Shown in pieces: positions 46,134 through 54,556 of a stretch of 64,000 bases of DNA (its first letter is position 1; the number at the start of each line of letters is the position of its first letter). The position numbers and the translations under genes were made by a program. The stretch comes from CAIWHR01 sp963809965 (GTDB lineage: Bacteria > Pseudomonadota > Gammaproteobacteria > Burkholderiales > Casimicrobiaceae): assembly GCA_963809965.1 (NCBI GenBank), contig CAWELU010000018.1:1-64000 (forward strand), read 5' to 3'. The notes under the pieces were generated by a model. The model was not told where the DNA came from. It was given only the letters and a program-made list of their open reading frames with translations, and made no database searches.

Positions 46134-46568
46134 TCAGCGATCATGGCCTAGTAGCTGACGTATTTTCTCCAGTTCGTGCCGGATTTCGGCGGCGCTGAGC
46201 GGCACCGTCGGTGCAACGGACTGCGCGGAATCTTCGCCGGACGGCCGCATTCCAGCCGGTTCATACCGTGCCGAGCTTGGCCCCTGCGCCGCGATCTCCG
46301 AATCGAGCCGGTGTCGCGCGCCGTTGATCGTGAACCCCTGCTCGTAGAGCAGGTCGCGGATGCGACGAATGAGCAGGACTTCGTGATGCTGGTAATAGCG
46401 TCGATTGCCGCGACGCTTCACCGGTTTCAGTTGTGTGAATTCCTGCTCCCAGTACCGGAGCACGTGCGGCTTGACTGCGCAAAGGTCGCTTACCTCGCCG
46501 ATCGTGAAGTACCGTTTGGCGGGGATCGGCGGCAGCTCGACTTGGTTAGCTCGGCTGTGTTCCGGCAT
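46134..46568 (-). CDS. MerR family transcriptional regulator adjacent to ihfA
   Basis: 144 residues from ATG 46568, overlapping the end of ihfA by 23 bases. The N-terminal MerR winged helix is clear: KRYFTIGEVSDLCAVKPHVL, RYWEQEFTQLKPVKRRGNRR, YYQHHEVLLIRRIRDLLYEQ. A short Ser/Pro-rich linker and a C-terminal coiled helix (EIRHELEKIRQLLGHDR) follow. There are no effector-binding cysteines, so it is not a classical metal sensor. This gene is found beside ihfA across Betaproteobacteria, though its target is unknown to me. Translational coupling with ihfA is likely. Confidence 0.88.
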   Translation of the reverse strand: MPEHSRANQVELPPIPAKRYFTIGEVSDLCAVKPHVLRYWEQEFTQLKPVKRRGNRRYYQHHEVLLIRRIRDLLYEQGFTINGARHRLDSEIAAQGPSSARYEPAGMRPSGEDSAQSVAPTVPLSAAEIRHELEKIRQLLGHDR

Positions 46569-46854
46569 GGTTCGCTGCTTCGACCATGGCCTTCAGTTTC
46601 TGGCTCGCGTGGAAGGTGACGACACGCCGGGCCGTGATCGGGATTTCCTCGCCGGTTTTCGGATTGCGCCCCGGGCGCTGCGGCTTTTCGCGCAGCTGGA
46701 AATTGCCGAAGCCGGACAGCTTGACGCTGTCTCCACGCTCGAGCGCGATCCGGATCTCCTCGAAGAAGTGCTCGACCATGTCCTTGGCTTCGCGCTTGTT
46801 TAGGCCGAGCTGCTCGAAAAGCAAGTCGGCGAGTTCGGCTTTGGTGAGCGTCAT
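46546..46854 (-). CDS. ihfA: Integration host factor, alpha subunit
   Basis: 102 residues from ATG 46854. The IHF/HU fold is complete: LTKAELADLLFEQLGLNKRE, AKDMVEHFFEEIRIALERGD, VKLSGFGNFQLREKPQRPGR, NPKTGEEIPITARRVVTFHA and SQKLKAMVEAA. The PGRNPKTGE arm, with its intercalating proline, bends DNA in the minor groove. It starts 8 bases after pheT, as in Escherichia coli and in Betaproteobacteria. It forms a heterodimer with IhfB and takes part in replication, recombination and transcription. Confidence 0.96.
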   Translation of the reverse strand: MTLTKAELADLLFEQLGLNKREAKDMVEHFFEEIRIALERGDSVKLSGFGNFQLREKPQRPGRNPKTGEEIPITARRVVTFHASQKLKAMVEAANHAGTQPS

Positions 46855-46862
46855 CGGAGATC

Positions 46863-49240
46863 CTACTGGCGGAGCGTGGCGCCGAACTTCTCGAACAGCA
46901 CGCGCAGCAACTGGGCTACGGTAGCGTCGATCTCGGCGTCCGTCAAAGTACGTTCAGTATCCTGCATAAGCACCAGAATCGCAAGGCTTTTCTTTCCGGC
47001 ACCGATCCCGGGTCCCCGATAGACGTCAAAGAGGCGGAACGCTATCCACCCGGGCCGATCGTGCCTCTTCGAGGGCCCGCAGAACTTCCCGGGCCGGCAG
47101 AGCGTCATCGACGACCACGGCGAGGTCGCGGCGGACAACAGGAAATTTCGAGACCGGTCGCGCCACGGGAAGCGGTCGCGACAGGAATGGCGACAGCTCC
47201 ACTTCGAACAGGGTCGGGGCGCGCGGCAGAGCGAAGTGCTTGACCAGACGCGGGTGCAATTCGCCCAGCCACCCGACGGCTGCGCCGCCAACGCTTACGC
47301 GGGCCGATCGCCCCGGATGCAGGATCGGGTGTTCAGCGCGATCCGTGGTGAGTAGCTGCGGGGCGGCCAATGCCTCGAGGTCCCCCTTGACGTCGAAAAG
47401 GTCGACCTCGCGCCGGGGTACGCCCCATTGCTCGGGATTGGCATCGCCATACGCAAGCCCGCCGATGCGCAGCGGTTGATCGTAATGACCGTCCGCCCGC
47501 AGGAAACAGCGTCCGACCTCGAACACGCGGAGGCGGTCCTGCTTTCGCGCGAGATTGGTACCCAGCACCTCGATGAGGCCCCCGGCGAGCGTCGTGCGCA
47601 TCACGTCGAGGTGGCTGGCGATCGGGATTCAACACCGCGATCGGCGCCGAACGCGCGTCGCGCCCCTGGAAGAGTGCGGCCTCCCGCTCCGAGCTGACAA
47701 ACGTAAAGGTGATCACTTCCTGCCAGTCGCGCGCGGCGAGGCGGTGTTTGAGCCCGCTGGCCGTCGCCTTGGCTTCCGGTTCGGCGAGCATCGCCTGCAC
47801 GTGGGCGGATGGCACCGCAGGAATGGCGTTGTATCCCCACAGGCGCGCGATTTCCTCGATGAAATCTTCCTCGATCGCGAGGTCGAAGCGATAGGAGGGT
47901 GGCATGACGAGGAAATCTTCACCCGTGCGCGCGCACTCGAGACCGAGTCGGTCGAGGAGTTCTTGGATCGTGTTGCTCGGGATGCCGACTCCGAGCAGTC
48001 GGGCGACACGAGCCGGTCGCACCCGCACCGGATCGCGCCTCGGTAGGTTGCCCACCGATGTCGTCGAGCGGACCCGCGCGTCCACCGCAGAGCTCGATGA
48101 TCAACTGGGTCGCGCGCTCGACAGCACGCGCCGCGTTGCGCGAAATCCACACCTCGCTCGAAGCGAAAGCCGGCGTCGCTGACGAACCCCAGCCGCCGCG
48201 ACTTGCCCTGGATAACGACGGGATTCCAGAACGCGCCTTCGAGAAGGACCGTCGACGTCGTGTCGCTGATCCCGGAATGCTCGCCCCCCATGACGCCGGC
48301 CAGACCGAGCGGTTTCCGCTCGTCCGCGACCAGCAGCAGGTCGGGCTCCAGATCGAGCGTCTGCTCGTTGAGCAAGGTCAGCTGCTCACCCGGGCGCGCG
48401 AAGCGGACCACGATGGCGCCTTCGAGCAGCCGATCGTCGTACGCGTGCAGCGGCTGACCAAGCTCGAGCATCACGTAGTTGGTGACGTCTACGACGGCCG
48501 AGATCGATCGGATGCCGCTGCGTTCCAGCCGTTCCCTCATCCATGGCGGGGTTGGCGCGCGCGGATCGATCGCCTCGATCGTGCGCGAGACAAAGCGCGG
48601 ACAGGCGTCCGGATCCTCGACCCGAACGGGACGTCTCGCCGACGCTTGCGACCGGCGTCGCGCCGAATGCCGGAATCCTGAGCGGTGCGCGGGTAATGGC
48701 TGCGACCTCACGGGCGATGCCGACCAGTGAAAGGCAATCGGCCCGGTTGGGAGTCAGCTTGAGCGTTATCAGCGTGTCGTCGAGCGCGAGCACCACGCGA
48801 ACATCCGCGCCGACCTCGGCATCGGCAGGCAACGCGAGCAATCCGGACGCATCGTCGGCGATACCGAGTTCCGCTGCCGAGCAGAGCATCCCCTGTGACT
48901 CGACACCTCGCATCGAGACTGCCTTGATCGAGAGTCCGCCGGGCAGCCGGGCGCCGATCGTCGCGCAGGGCGCCTTCATGCCGACTGCGGCGTTCGGCGC
49001 GCCGCAGACGATCGGGAGCGGCAACGGACCGCCGATGTCCACCGTGCACACGCGGAGCCGATCGGCTGACGGGTGAGGCTCGATTCTCGTGATCCGTCCG
49101 ACGACGACTCCTGCAAACGGCGGCGCGGCCCGCACGGCGTCCTCCACCTCGAGTCCCGCCATCGTAAGCGCGTTGCACAACGCGGCGGTGTCAAGCGGCG
49201 GATCGACCAGCGTTCGGAGCCAGCGTTCGGAAAATTTCAT
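46863..49240 (-). CDS. pheT: Phenylalanyl-tRNA synthetase, beta subunit, five frameshifts
   Basis: Starts MKFSERWLRTLVDPPLDTAA at ATG 49240, 12 bases after pheS, and ends at 46863. All domains are present but in different frames: the tRNA-binding OB fold (VVVGRITRIEPHPSADRL, VCGAPNAAVGMKAP), B3/4 (VVDVTNYVMLELGQPLHAYD, LLVADERKPLGLAGVMGGEH), B5 (EEDFIEEIARLWGYNAIP) and the C-terminal ferredoxin-fold anticodon-binding region (FPVVRRDLAVVVDDALPA). Removing one base near 48631, 48141, 48055, 47624 and 47043 gives exactly 791 codons, the family length. The gene is essential, so these are almost surely sequence errors. With PheS it charges tRNA-Phe as an alpha2-beta2 tetramer. Confidence 0.95.
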
Positions 49241-49252
49241 CGCTGCGCCTCG

Positions 49253-50236
49253 TTACGCGAACTGGCGGAGAAACCTGAGATCGTTCACGTAGAACTCGCG
49301 CAGGTCGTTGACGCCGTAGCGCAGCATCGTGAGGCGGTCGGGGCCGATGCCGAACGCAAATCCCTGGTAGCGTTCTGGATCGATGTCGACGGCGCGCAGC
49401 ACATTCGGATGCACCTGGCCGGCGCCGGCAATTTCCAGCCACCCGTCGCCGAAGCTCATGTCCACCTCGGCGGAGGGCTCGGTGAACGGGAAGAACGATG
49501 GTCGAAAGCGCACGGCGAGATCGTCGCGCTCGAAGAAGTTGCGCAGGAACTCGGTGAACACGCCCTTCAGGTCCGCGAACGAGACGTCGTCGGCGATCCA
49601 CAGGCCCTCGACCTGGTGGAACATCGGCGAATGGGTCGCATCGCTGTCGACACGATAGACGCGGCCGGGCGCGATGATCTTGATCGGGGGCCGGTGCGCT
49701 TCCATGTACCGCACCTGGATGGGTGAGGTGTGCGTGCGCAGCACATGGTCGCCCTCGACGTAGAACGTGTCGTGCATCGAGCGCGCGGGGTGGTTCTCCG
49801 GCGTATTGAGTGCGGTGAAATTGTGGAAATCGTCTTCGATCTCCGGGCCGTCGGCGACTTCGAAGCCGAGCGATCGGAATAGGGTCTCGATGCGCTCGAG
49901 CGTGCGGGTGATCGGATGGAGGCCGCCCGTCCCGAAGCCTCGCCCCGGCAGCGAAACATCGAGCGCCTCGGCGTCGAGCTGGGCGGCGAGCCGCAATTCG
50001 GCCAGCGCCTCGCGCCGCGCCGTCAAGGCGGCCTCGAGCGTCGCCTTTGCCTGGTTGATCCTCGCTCCGGCCGCGGGCCGCTCGGCGGGAGCGAGCTTGC
50101 CCAGGGATTTCAGCAGCTCGGTCAACGCACCCGCCTTGCCGAGGTACCTCGCCTTGCTGTTCTCGAGGGCGACCGGGTCCGTGCAGGCCGCGAAATCCGC
50201 AAGCGCTGCGGCGATGGTGGAGTCGAGTTCGTTCAT
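49253..50236 (-). CDS. pheS: Phenylalanyl-tRNA synthetase, alpha subunit
   Basis: 327 residues from ATG 50236. An N-terminal coiled coil (LENSKARYLGKAGALTELLK) precedes the class II catalytic core: motif 1 region HPITRTLERIETLFRSLGFE, HNFTALNTPENHPARSMHDT, motif 2 RVYRVDSDATHSPMFHQVEG, and motif 3 GFAFGIGPDRLTMLRYGVND. All are uninterrupted, in contrast with pheT. It forms the active site for phenylalanine activation. A terminator-like hairpin between rplT and this gene may attenuate expression. Confidence 0.97.
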   Translation of the reverse strand: MNELDSTIAAALADFAACTDPVALENSKARYLGKAGALTELLKSLGKLAPAERPAAGARINQAKATLEAALTARREALAELRLAAQLDAEALDVSLPGRGFGTGGLHPITRTLERIETLFRSLGFEVADGPEIEDDFHNFTALNTPENHPARSMHDTFYVEGDHVLRTHTSPIQVRYMEAHRPPIKIIAPGRVYRVDSDATHSPMFHQVEGLWIADDVSFADLKGVFTEFLRNFFERDDLAVRFRPSFFPFTEPSAEVDMSFGDGWLEIAGAGQVHPNVLRAVDIDPERYQGFAFGIGPDRLTMLRYGVNDLREFYVNDLRFLRQFA

Positions 50237-50286
50237 CGGTTTGGCGTTCGGATCACTCTTGCTTTGTGTGCGGCCGTGCTTGGGAC

Positions 50287-50314
50287 AAAAAAAGGGAGGC
50301 GGGTCGCGCCTCCC
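50287..50314 (-). terminator. Terminator/attenuator hairpin between rplT and pheS
   Basis: On the minus strand GGGAGGCG pairs with CGCCTCCC, followed by seven Ts (50287-50293). It sits 20 bases after the rplT stop and ~50 bases before pheS, so transcription into pheST must either read through it or start afterwards. Confidence 0.85.
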
Positions 50315-50333
50315 TCATTTTTCCGCTGGCTGA

Positions 50334-50690
50334 TCAGGCCAGAGAGGCTTTGGCCTGCTCCGCGATCTTGGTAAACGCCGCCTTGTCGTGGACGGCGAGA
50401 TCGGCGAGCACCTTGCGATCGATGTCGATCGACGCTTTTTTCAGGCCGTTCATGAATACGCTGTAGCTCATGCCGAGCTCACGGACGGCCGCGTTGATCC
50501 GCGCGATCCAGAGCGCGCGAAACTCACGCTTCTTGGCCCGGCGGTCGCGGTAGGCGTACTGGCCGGCCTTCATTACCGCTTCCTTGGCGATGCGGTAGAC
50601 GGCGTTGCGGCGGCCGCGGTAGCCGGCCGCCTGGGAAAGAACCTTCTTGTGCCGCGCCCGGGCGGTTACTCCACGTTTAACTCGTGGCAT
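50334..50690 (-). CDS. rplT: 50S ribosomal protein L20
   Basis: 118 residues from ATG 50690. MPRVKRGVTARARHKKVL is the conserved start, followed by AAGYRGRRNAVYRIAKEAVM, AYRDRRAKKREFRALWIARI and NAAVRELGMSYSVFMNGLKK. L20 binds 23S rRNA early in 50S assembly and represses its own operon. It lies 15 bases after rpmI. Confidence 0.98.
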   Translation of the reverse strand: MPRVKRGVTARARHKKVLSQAAGYRGRRNAVYRIAKEAVMKAGQYAYRDRRAKKREFRALWIARINAAVRELGMSYSVFMNGLKKASIDIDRKVLADLAVHDKAAFTKIAEQAKASLA

Positions 50691-50705
50691 GGTCCGGTGC
50701 CTCCC

Positions 50706-50903
50706 TTACGCGTACGGCAACATGGCCTTCACCGAATCCGCGTTGGTGCTGTGGACTCCGATGATGCCGCGCAGTTGCCGCTTGTTCTTGGTCGTCCTCT
50801 TCGTGAGGATGTGGCGCTTGTTCGCCATCGCGCGCTTGACGCTGCCGCTTCCGCGGACGCGGAAGCGCTTCTTCGCGCTGCTCTTCGTCTTCATCTTGGG
50901 CAT
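50706..50903 (-). CDS. rpmI: 50S ribosomal protein L35
   Basis: 65 residues, PKMKTKSSAKKRFRVRGSGS, then KRHILTKRTTKNKRQLRG. Highly basic, the normal size for L35, and in the conserved infC-rpmI-rplT order, 11 bases after infC. Confidence 0.98.
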   Translation of the reverse strand: MPKMKTKSSAKKRFRVRGSGSVKRAMANKRHILTKRTTKNKRQLRGIIGVHSTNADSVKAMLPYA

Positions 50904-50914
50904 GAACCCGTCCC

Positions 50915-51514
50915 TTATTTGCTGCCCACCGCGGTGCTCTCCGGCGGAGAGACTTTCTTACCGGGGTCGGGCTTGGTCGGTGGATGCGCTTTCGGCACCA
51001 CCTTCTTCGGGGCCAGCAGCATCACCATCTGCCGTCCCTCGAGCCGAGGCCAGGACTCGACGACACTGTAGGGCTCGAGATCGTTCCGGATCCGTTCCAG
51101 GAGTCGGATCCCGAACTCCTGGTGCGCCATTTCCCGGCCGCGGAATCGCAGCGTGATCTTCGCCTTGTCGCCTTCGCCCAGGAATCGGATCAGGTTCCGC
51201 AGTTTGATCTGGTAGTCGCCTTCGTCAGTGCCGGGCCTGAACTTCACTTCCTTGACCTGGATCTGCTTCAACTTGAGCTTGGCCTCGTGCTGCTTCTTCG
51301 CCTCGCGATACTTGAACTTGCCGAAATCCATGATTCGGCAAACCGGAGGTTTGGCCATCGGCGCGATCTCGACCAGATCGAGCTCCGCCGCCTCGGCCTT
51401 CGCCACCGCTTCTCCGAGCGGCACGATACCGAGCTGCTCGCCGTCTTCACCTACCAGCCGGATTTCGGGAGAGGTGATCTCGCCGTTGATCCGCTGCGCT
51501 CTGTCCTGAACTAT
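50915..51514 (-). CDS. infC: Translation initiation factor IF-3, probable non-standard ATA start
   Basis: The conserved protein begins VQDRAQRINGEITSPEIRLV, then GEDGEQLGIVPLGEAVAKAE, CRIMDFGKFKYREAKKQHEA, KEVKFRPGTDEGDYQIKLRN and ITLRFRGREMAHQEFGIRLL. No ATG, GTG or TTG lies at or just before this N-terminus; the first ATG-like codon in frame would remove 30 residues. The triplet at 51514-51512 is ATA, with GGGAG eight bases upstream. In Escherichia coli infC starts with AUU so that IF-3, which rejects poor start codons, represses itself. An AUA start here would serve the same purpose. From ATA the protein has 199 residues. Confidence 0.9.
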   Translation of the reverse strand: MVQDRAQRINGEITSPEIRLVGEDGEQLGIVPLGEAVAKAEAAELDLVEIAPMAKPPVCRIMDFGKFKYREAKKQHEAKLKLKQIQVKEVKFRPGTDEGDYQIKLRNLIRFLGEGDKAKITLRFRGREMAHQEFGIRLLERIRNDLEPYSVVESWPRLEGRQMVMLLAPKKVVPKAHPPTKPDPGKKVSPPESTAVGSK

Positions 51515-51568
51515 CGCTGTGTCTCCCAGTGAACGAAAAACAAACCGTGCAACCCGTTGCGCGCCATC

Positions 51569-53476
51569 TCAATGGCGTGCCGCCACCTCCTCGCGGAGGC
51601 GCGCAACCAAGGTATCCAGGGGCAATGCCCCCAGGTCCTCGCCGCGGCGGGTACGCACGGCCACTTGCAAAGCCTGCATCTCCTTGTCGCCGACAATCAG
51701 CTGGTACGGCAACTTTTGCAGGCTATGTTCGCGGATTTTATAGGTTATTTTCTCGTTGCGCAAATCGGCAGCCACCCGCAGCCCGGCCGCCTTCAGCCGC
51801 GTCTCGACCTCCCTCGCATAGACGGCTTGGCGATCGGTGATCGTGAGCACCACCGCCTGGATCGGCGCGAGCCATAACGGCAGGGCGCCGGCATAGTGCT
51901 CGATCAGGATGCCGATGAACCGCTCGAGCGATCCGACGATTGCCCGATGCAGCATCACGGGCGTCCTTCGGGTGTTGTCCTCGGCGACATACTCGGCGCC
52001 GAGCCGGCCGGGCATCTGGAAGTCCGTCTGGATCGTTCCGCACTGCCAGGAGCGGCCGATCGAGTCCTTCAGGTGGTATTCGACCTTCGGGCCGTAGAAC
52101 GCGCCCTCGCCGGGCAACTCGACCCATTCGGCCGCACAGGCCTTCAACGCCTCGCGCAGCGCGTTTTCCGCCCGATCCCAGGTTTCGTCCGACCCGAGCC
52201 GCTTTTCGGGACGCAGCGCGATCTTGATCGCGACATCGGTGAAACCGAAATCGCGATAGACCGCGAGCGCCTGCCGATTGAAGGCTGTCACCTCGGGCTG
52301 GATCTCATCCTCGGAGCAGAAGATGTGGCCGTCGTCCTGGGTGAAGGCGCGTACCCGCATGATGCCGTGCAGCGCGCCGGACGGCTCGTTGCGGTGGCAC
52401 GCGCCGAATTCACCGTACCGCAACGGCAGGTCGCGGTAGCTTCTGAGATCGGAGTTGAAGACCTGGACGTGCCCTGGGCAGTTCATCGGCTTGATCGCGA
52501 AATCGCGCTTCTCCGACTCGGTCGTGAACATGCTTTCCTTGAAGTTCGCCCAATGGCCGGATTTCTCCCAGAGCGAACGGTCGAGGATCATCGGGCATTT
52601 CACTTCCTGGTACCCGTTGTCGAGATAGACGCTGCGCATGTGCTGCTCGATCTGTTGCCAGATCGACCATCCCTTCGGATGCCAGAACACCATCCCCGGC
52701 GCTTCGTCCTGCAGGTGGAAGAGGTCGAGTTGCCGCCCGAGACGGCGATGATCGCGCTTCTCGGCTTCCTCGATCCGGGTGAGGTAGGCGTCGAGATCCT
52801 CCTTCTTCGCCCACGCGGTCCCGTAGATCCGCTGCAGCATCTCGTTGCGGGAGTCGCCACGCCAGTAGGCGCCGGCGAGTTTCGTGAGCTTGAAGACCTT
52901 GAGCCTGCCGGTCGATGGCACGTGCGGGCCCCGGCAAAGGTCCGTGAACCTGCCTTCCGCATAAAGTGAGATTGCTTCGTCGGAGGGGATCGACGCGATG
53001 ATCTCCGCCTTGTAATGCTCTCCGAGGGACTTGAAATAGGCGACGGCGTCATCGCGCGGCATGAGCCGGCGCACCACGGGCTCGTCCTTCTTCGCGAGCT
53101 CGACCATCTTGCGTTCGATGGCTTCGAGGTCTTCCGGCGTGAAGGGGCGCTTGAACGAGAAGTCGTAGTAGAAGCCATCCTCGATCACCGGGCCGATCGT
53201 TACCTGCGCGTCCGGAAAAAGCTCCTTCACGGCGTAGGCGAGCAGGTGGGCGGTGGAATGGCGCAAGACCTCCAGACCTTCCGTGTCGCGGTCGGTGACG
53301 ATCGCCAATGTCGCGTCGGTTTCGATCACGTACGACGTGTCGACCAGGCGACCGTCGACCTTGCCGGCAAGCGCAGCCTTGGCGAGGCCGGGGCCGATCG
53401 CCGCGGCAACCTCGGCGACGCTTACCGGCCGGTCGAACTGCTTTACGGAACCGTCGGGCAATCTGATCTGGGGCAT
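51569..53476 (-). CDS. thrS: Threonyl-tRNA synthetase
   Basis: 635 residues from ATG 53476, uninterrupted. Domains: TGS (IRLPDGSVKQFDRPVSVAEV), the editing domain with the zinc-type HSTAHLLAYAVKELFPDAQ and CRGPHVPSTGRLKVFKL, the class II catalytic core (PGMVFWHPKGWSIWQQIEQH, MNCPGHVQVFNSDLRSYRDL, RVRAFTQDDGHIFCSEDEIQ with zinc ligands Cys and His, VMLHRAIVGSLERFIGILIE) and the C-terminal anticodon-binding domain. It charges tRNA-Thr and clears mischarged Ser. A strong hairpin with a U-run lies immediately before its ribosome site. Confidence 0.98.
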   Translation of the reverse strand: MPQIRLPDGSVKQFDRPVSVAEVAAAIGPGLAKAALAGKVDGRLVDTSYVIETDATLAIVTDRDTEGLEVLRHSTAHLLAYAVKELFPDAQVTIGPVIEDGFYYDFSFKRPFTPEDLEAIERKMVELAKKDEPVVRRLMPRDDAVAYFKSLGEHYKAEIIASIPSDEAISLYAEGRFTDLCRGPHVPSTGRLKVFKLTKLAGAYWRGDSRNEMLQRIYGTAWAKKEDLDAYLTRIEEAEKRDHRRLGRQLDLFHLQDEAPGMVFWHPKGWSIWQQIEQHMRSVYLDNGYQEVKCPMILDRSLWEKSGHWANFKESMFTTESEKRDFAIKPMNCPGHVQVFNSDLRSYRDLPLRYGEFGACHRNEPSGALHGIMRVRAFTQDDGHIFCSEDEIQPEVTAFNRQALAVYRDFGFTDVAIKIALRPEKRLGSDETWDRAENALREALKACAAEWVELPGEGAFYGPKVEYHLKDSIGRSWQCGTIQTDFQMPGRLGAEYVAEDNTRRTPVMLHRAIVGSLERFIGILIEHYAGALPLWLAPIQAVVLTITDRQAVYAREVETRLKAAGLRVAADLRNEKITYKIREHSLQKLPYQLIVGDKEMQALQVAVRTRRGEDLGALPLDTLVARLREEVAARH

Positions 53477-53488
53477 GGCTATGACCTC

Positions 53489-53515
53489 AAAAAAAAGTGC
53501 GGCCGAGCCGCACTT
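53489..53515 (-). terminator. Hairpin with U-run directly upstream of thrS ribosome site
   Basis: On the minus strand AAGTGCGGC-TCG-GCCGCACTT is a perfect 9-base stem (53495-53515), followed by Ts to 53489. The GAGG ribosome site of thrS (53485-53488) follows at once. It could end the upstream tRNA-Val transcript, or act as an attenuator for thrS. A 12-codon ORF at 53550-53588 (MVMTPRTRKEPG) precedes it. Confidence 0.85.
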
Positions 53516-53624
53516 CTCCGTGAACAGGCGACGTGCGAACTCGCGTTCGTTAACCGGGCTCCTTGCGCGTTCGCGGTGTCATAACCATGTCCCTCTCTGG
53601 CGCGGGCAGTCTGCTGCGGGCAAT

Positions 53625-53701
53625 TGGTAGGCGCGATTGGACTCGAACCAACGACCCCCACCATGTCAAGGTGGTGCTCTAACCAGCTGAGCTACGCGCC
53701 T
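53625..53701 (-). tRNA. tRNA-Val (GAC)
   Basis: 77 bases with encoded CCA. Acceptor AGGCGCG pairs with CGCGCCT. The anticodon arm reads CCACC-TTGACAT-GGTGG, giving GAC. The T-arm has GGTTCGAGTCC. It lies in the conserved place upstream of thrS. Confidence 0.95.
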
Positions 53702-53793
53702 GTAAGTTTTTAATTATAGCCATCTTCTTGTATCGCGACAACGCGCATTGCCAGGGCCGCGGTCGGGCGCGACGTCCATCGCGGAGGATCTCG

Positions 53794-54556
53794 TCACTTG
53801 AGTACAAGCCAAAACACGCCGAGCAGGATGGGCTGGTGGATCATGTAGACGATAAGGCTGTGGCGCCCCAAGGTACGCAACCACCGCGGCGTCGCCGCAA
53901 ACGGCGCCAGCGGGCGAAAGGCAGCACGTGCAAGTGCGTGGCCAAGTGCGATTCCGACGAACACGATGCCCGACCACGGGAACAATGGAACGTAGTCCTG
54001 CGTCGCGGGCTTGTAGGTCGTGAATCCGATCCACGAGAGCACACGCGAATCGAACGCCGGATTCGACAGCGTCAGGCCGGCGACGATCACCGCGATGCCG
54101 ACGACCATGGCGCTTAGCGGACGCCGAAGGAAGGGCAGGGCCAGCACGGACGCGACGGCGATGCAGTGGAGGATGCCGAAATGGATGTAGGTCGCGCGAA
54201 ACGCGAGCCAGCTGCCGATGCTCGCGGCTAAGGCGCAGGCGACGATGACGCCGACGCGTCGCCAGAAATGGCCGCGCGAGGTGCGGGCCCGATCGGCCAG
54301 CACGAGGCTCACGCCGACGAGCGCCAGGAACGAGCTGACGATCAGTGCACGGAAAGTCGAGCCAGAACGGGTCGCCCTCGAAATCCGAATTCGTCACGCG
54401 ATAGAAGCGCAGATCGAACGCAAAGTGATAGACGAACATCAGACACAACGCGACACCACGCAAGGCATCGACCCCCGCAATCCGGCCGCGCGGTGGCGGT
54501 GCTGGGGACATGGGGCGAGCCGCGACAGACTTCGATCGTGCGCGCCGGCGATTCAT
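53794..54556 (-). CDS. DUF1624/heparan-acetyltransferase-like polytopic membrane protein, one frameshift
   Basis: The start ATG at 54556 overlaps the gspN stop (ATGA); an internal ATG at 54511 is an alternative. The N-terminus RIAGVDALRGVALCLMFVYH, with FAFDLRFYRV, is the typical D-x-x-R-G opening of this family of predicted acyl-transferring membrane proteins. After PFWLDF the frame shifts: one extra T near 54356. The rest (LVGVSLVLADRART, IHFGILHCIAVASVLALPFL, FPWSGIVFVGIALGHALARA, LRTLGRHSLIVYMIHQPILL) continues in the next frame. Corrected length is 254 codons, with about seven membrane helices. Substrate is unknown. Coupling to gspN places it in the type II secretion operon, though it is not known as a component. 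Confidence 0.82.

Noticed and set aside
46863..49240. pheT as a true pseudogene
   Set aside because: All five frame changes are single extra bases and the corrected length is exact; loss of an essential enzyme while keeping every motif is implausible.
51896..52969. 357-codon plus-strand open frame
   Set aside because: Antisense to thrS, an intact essential gene.
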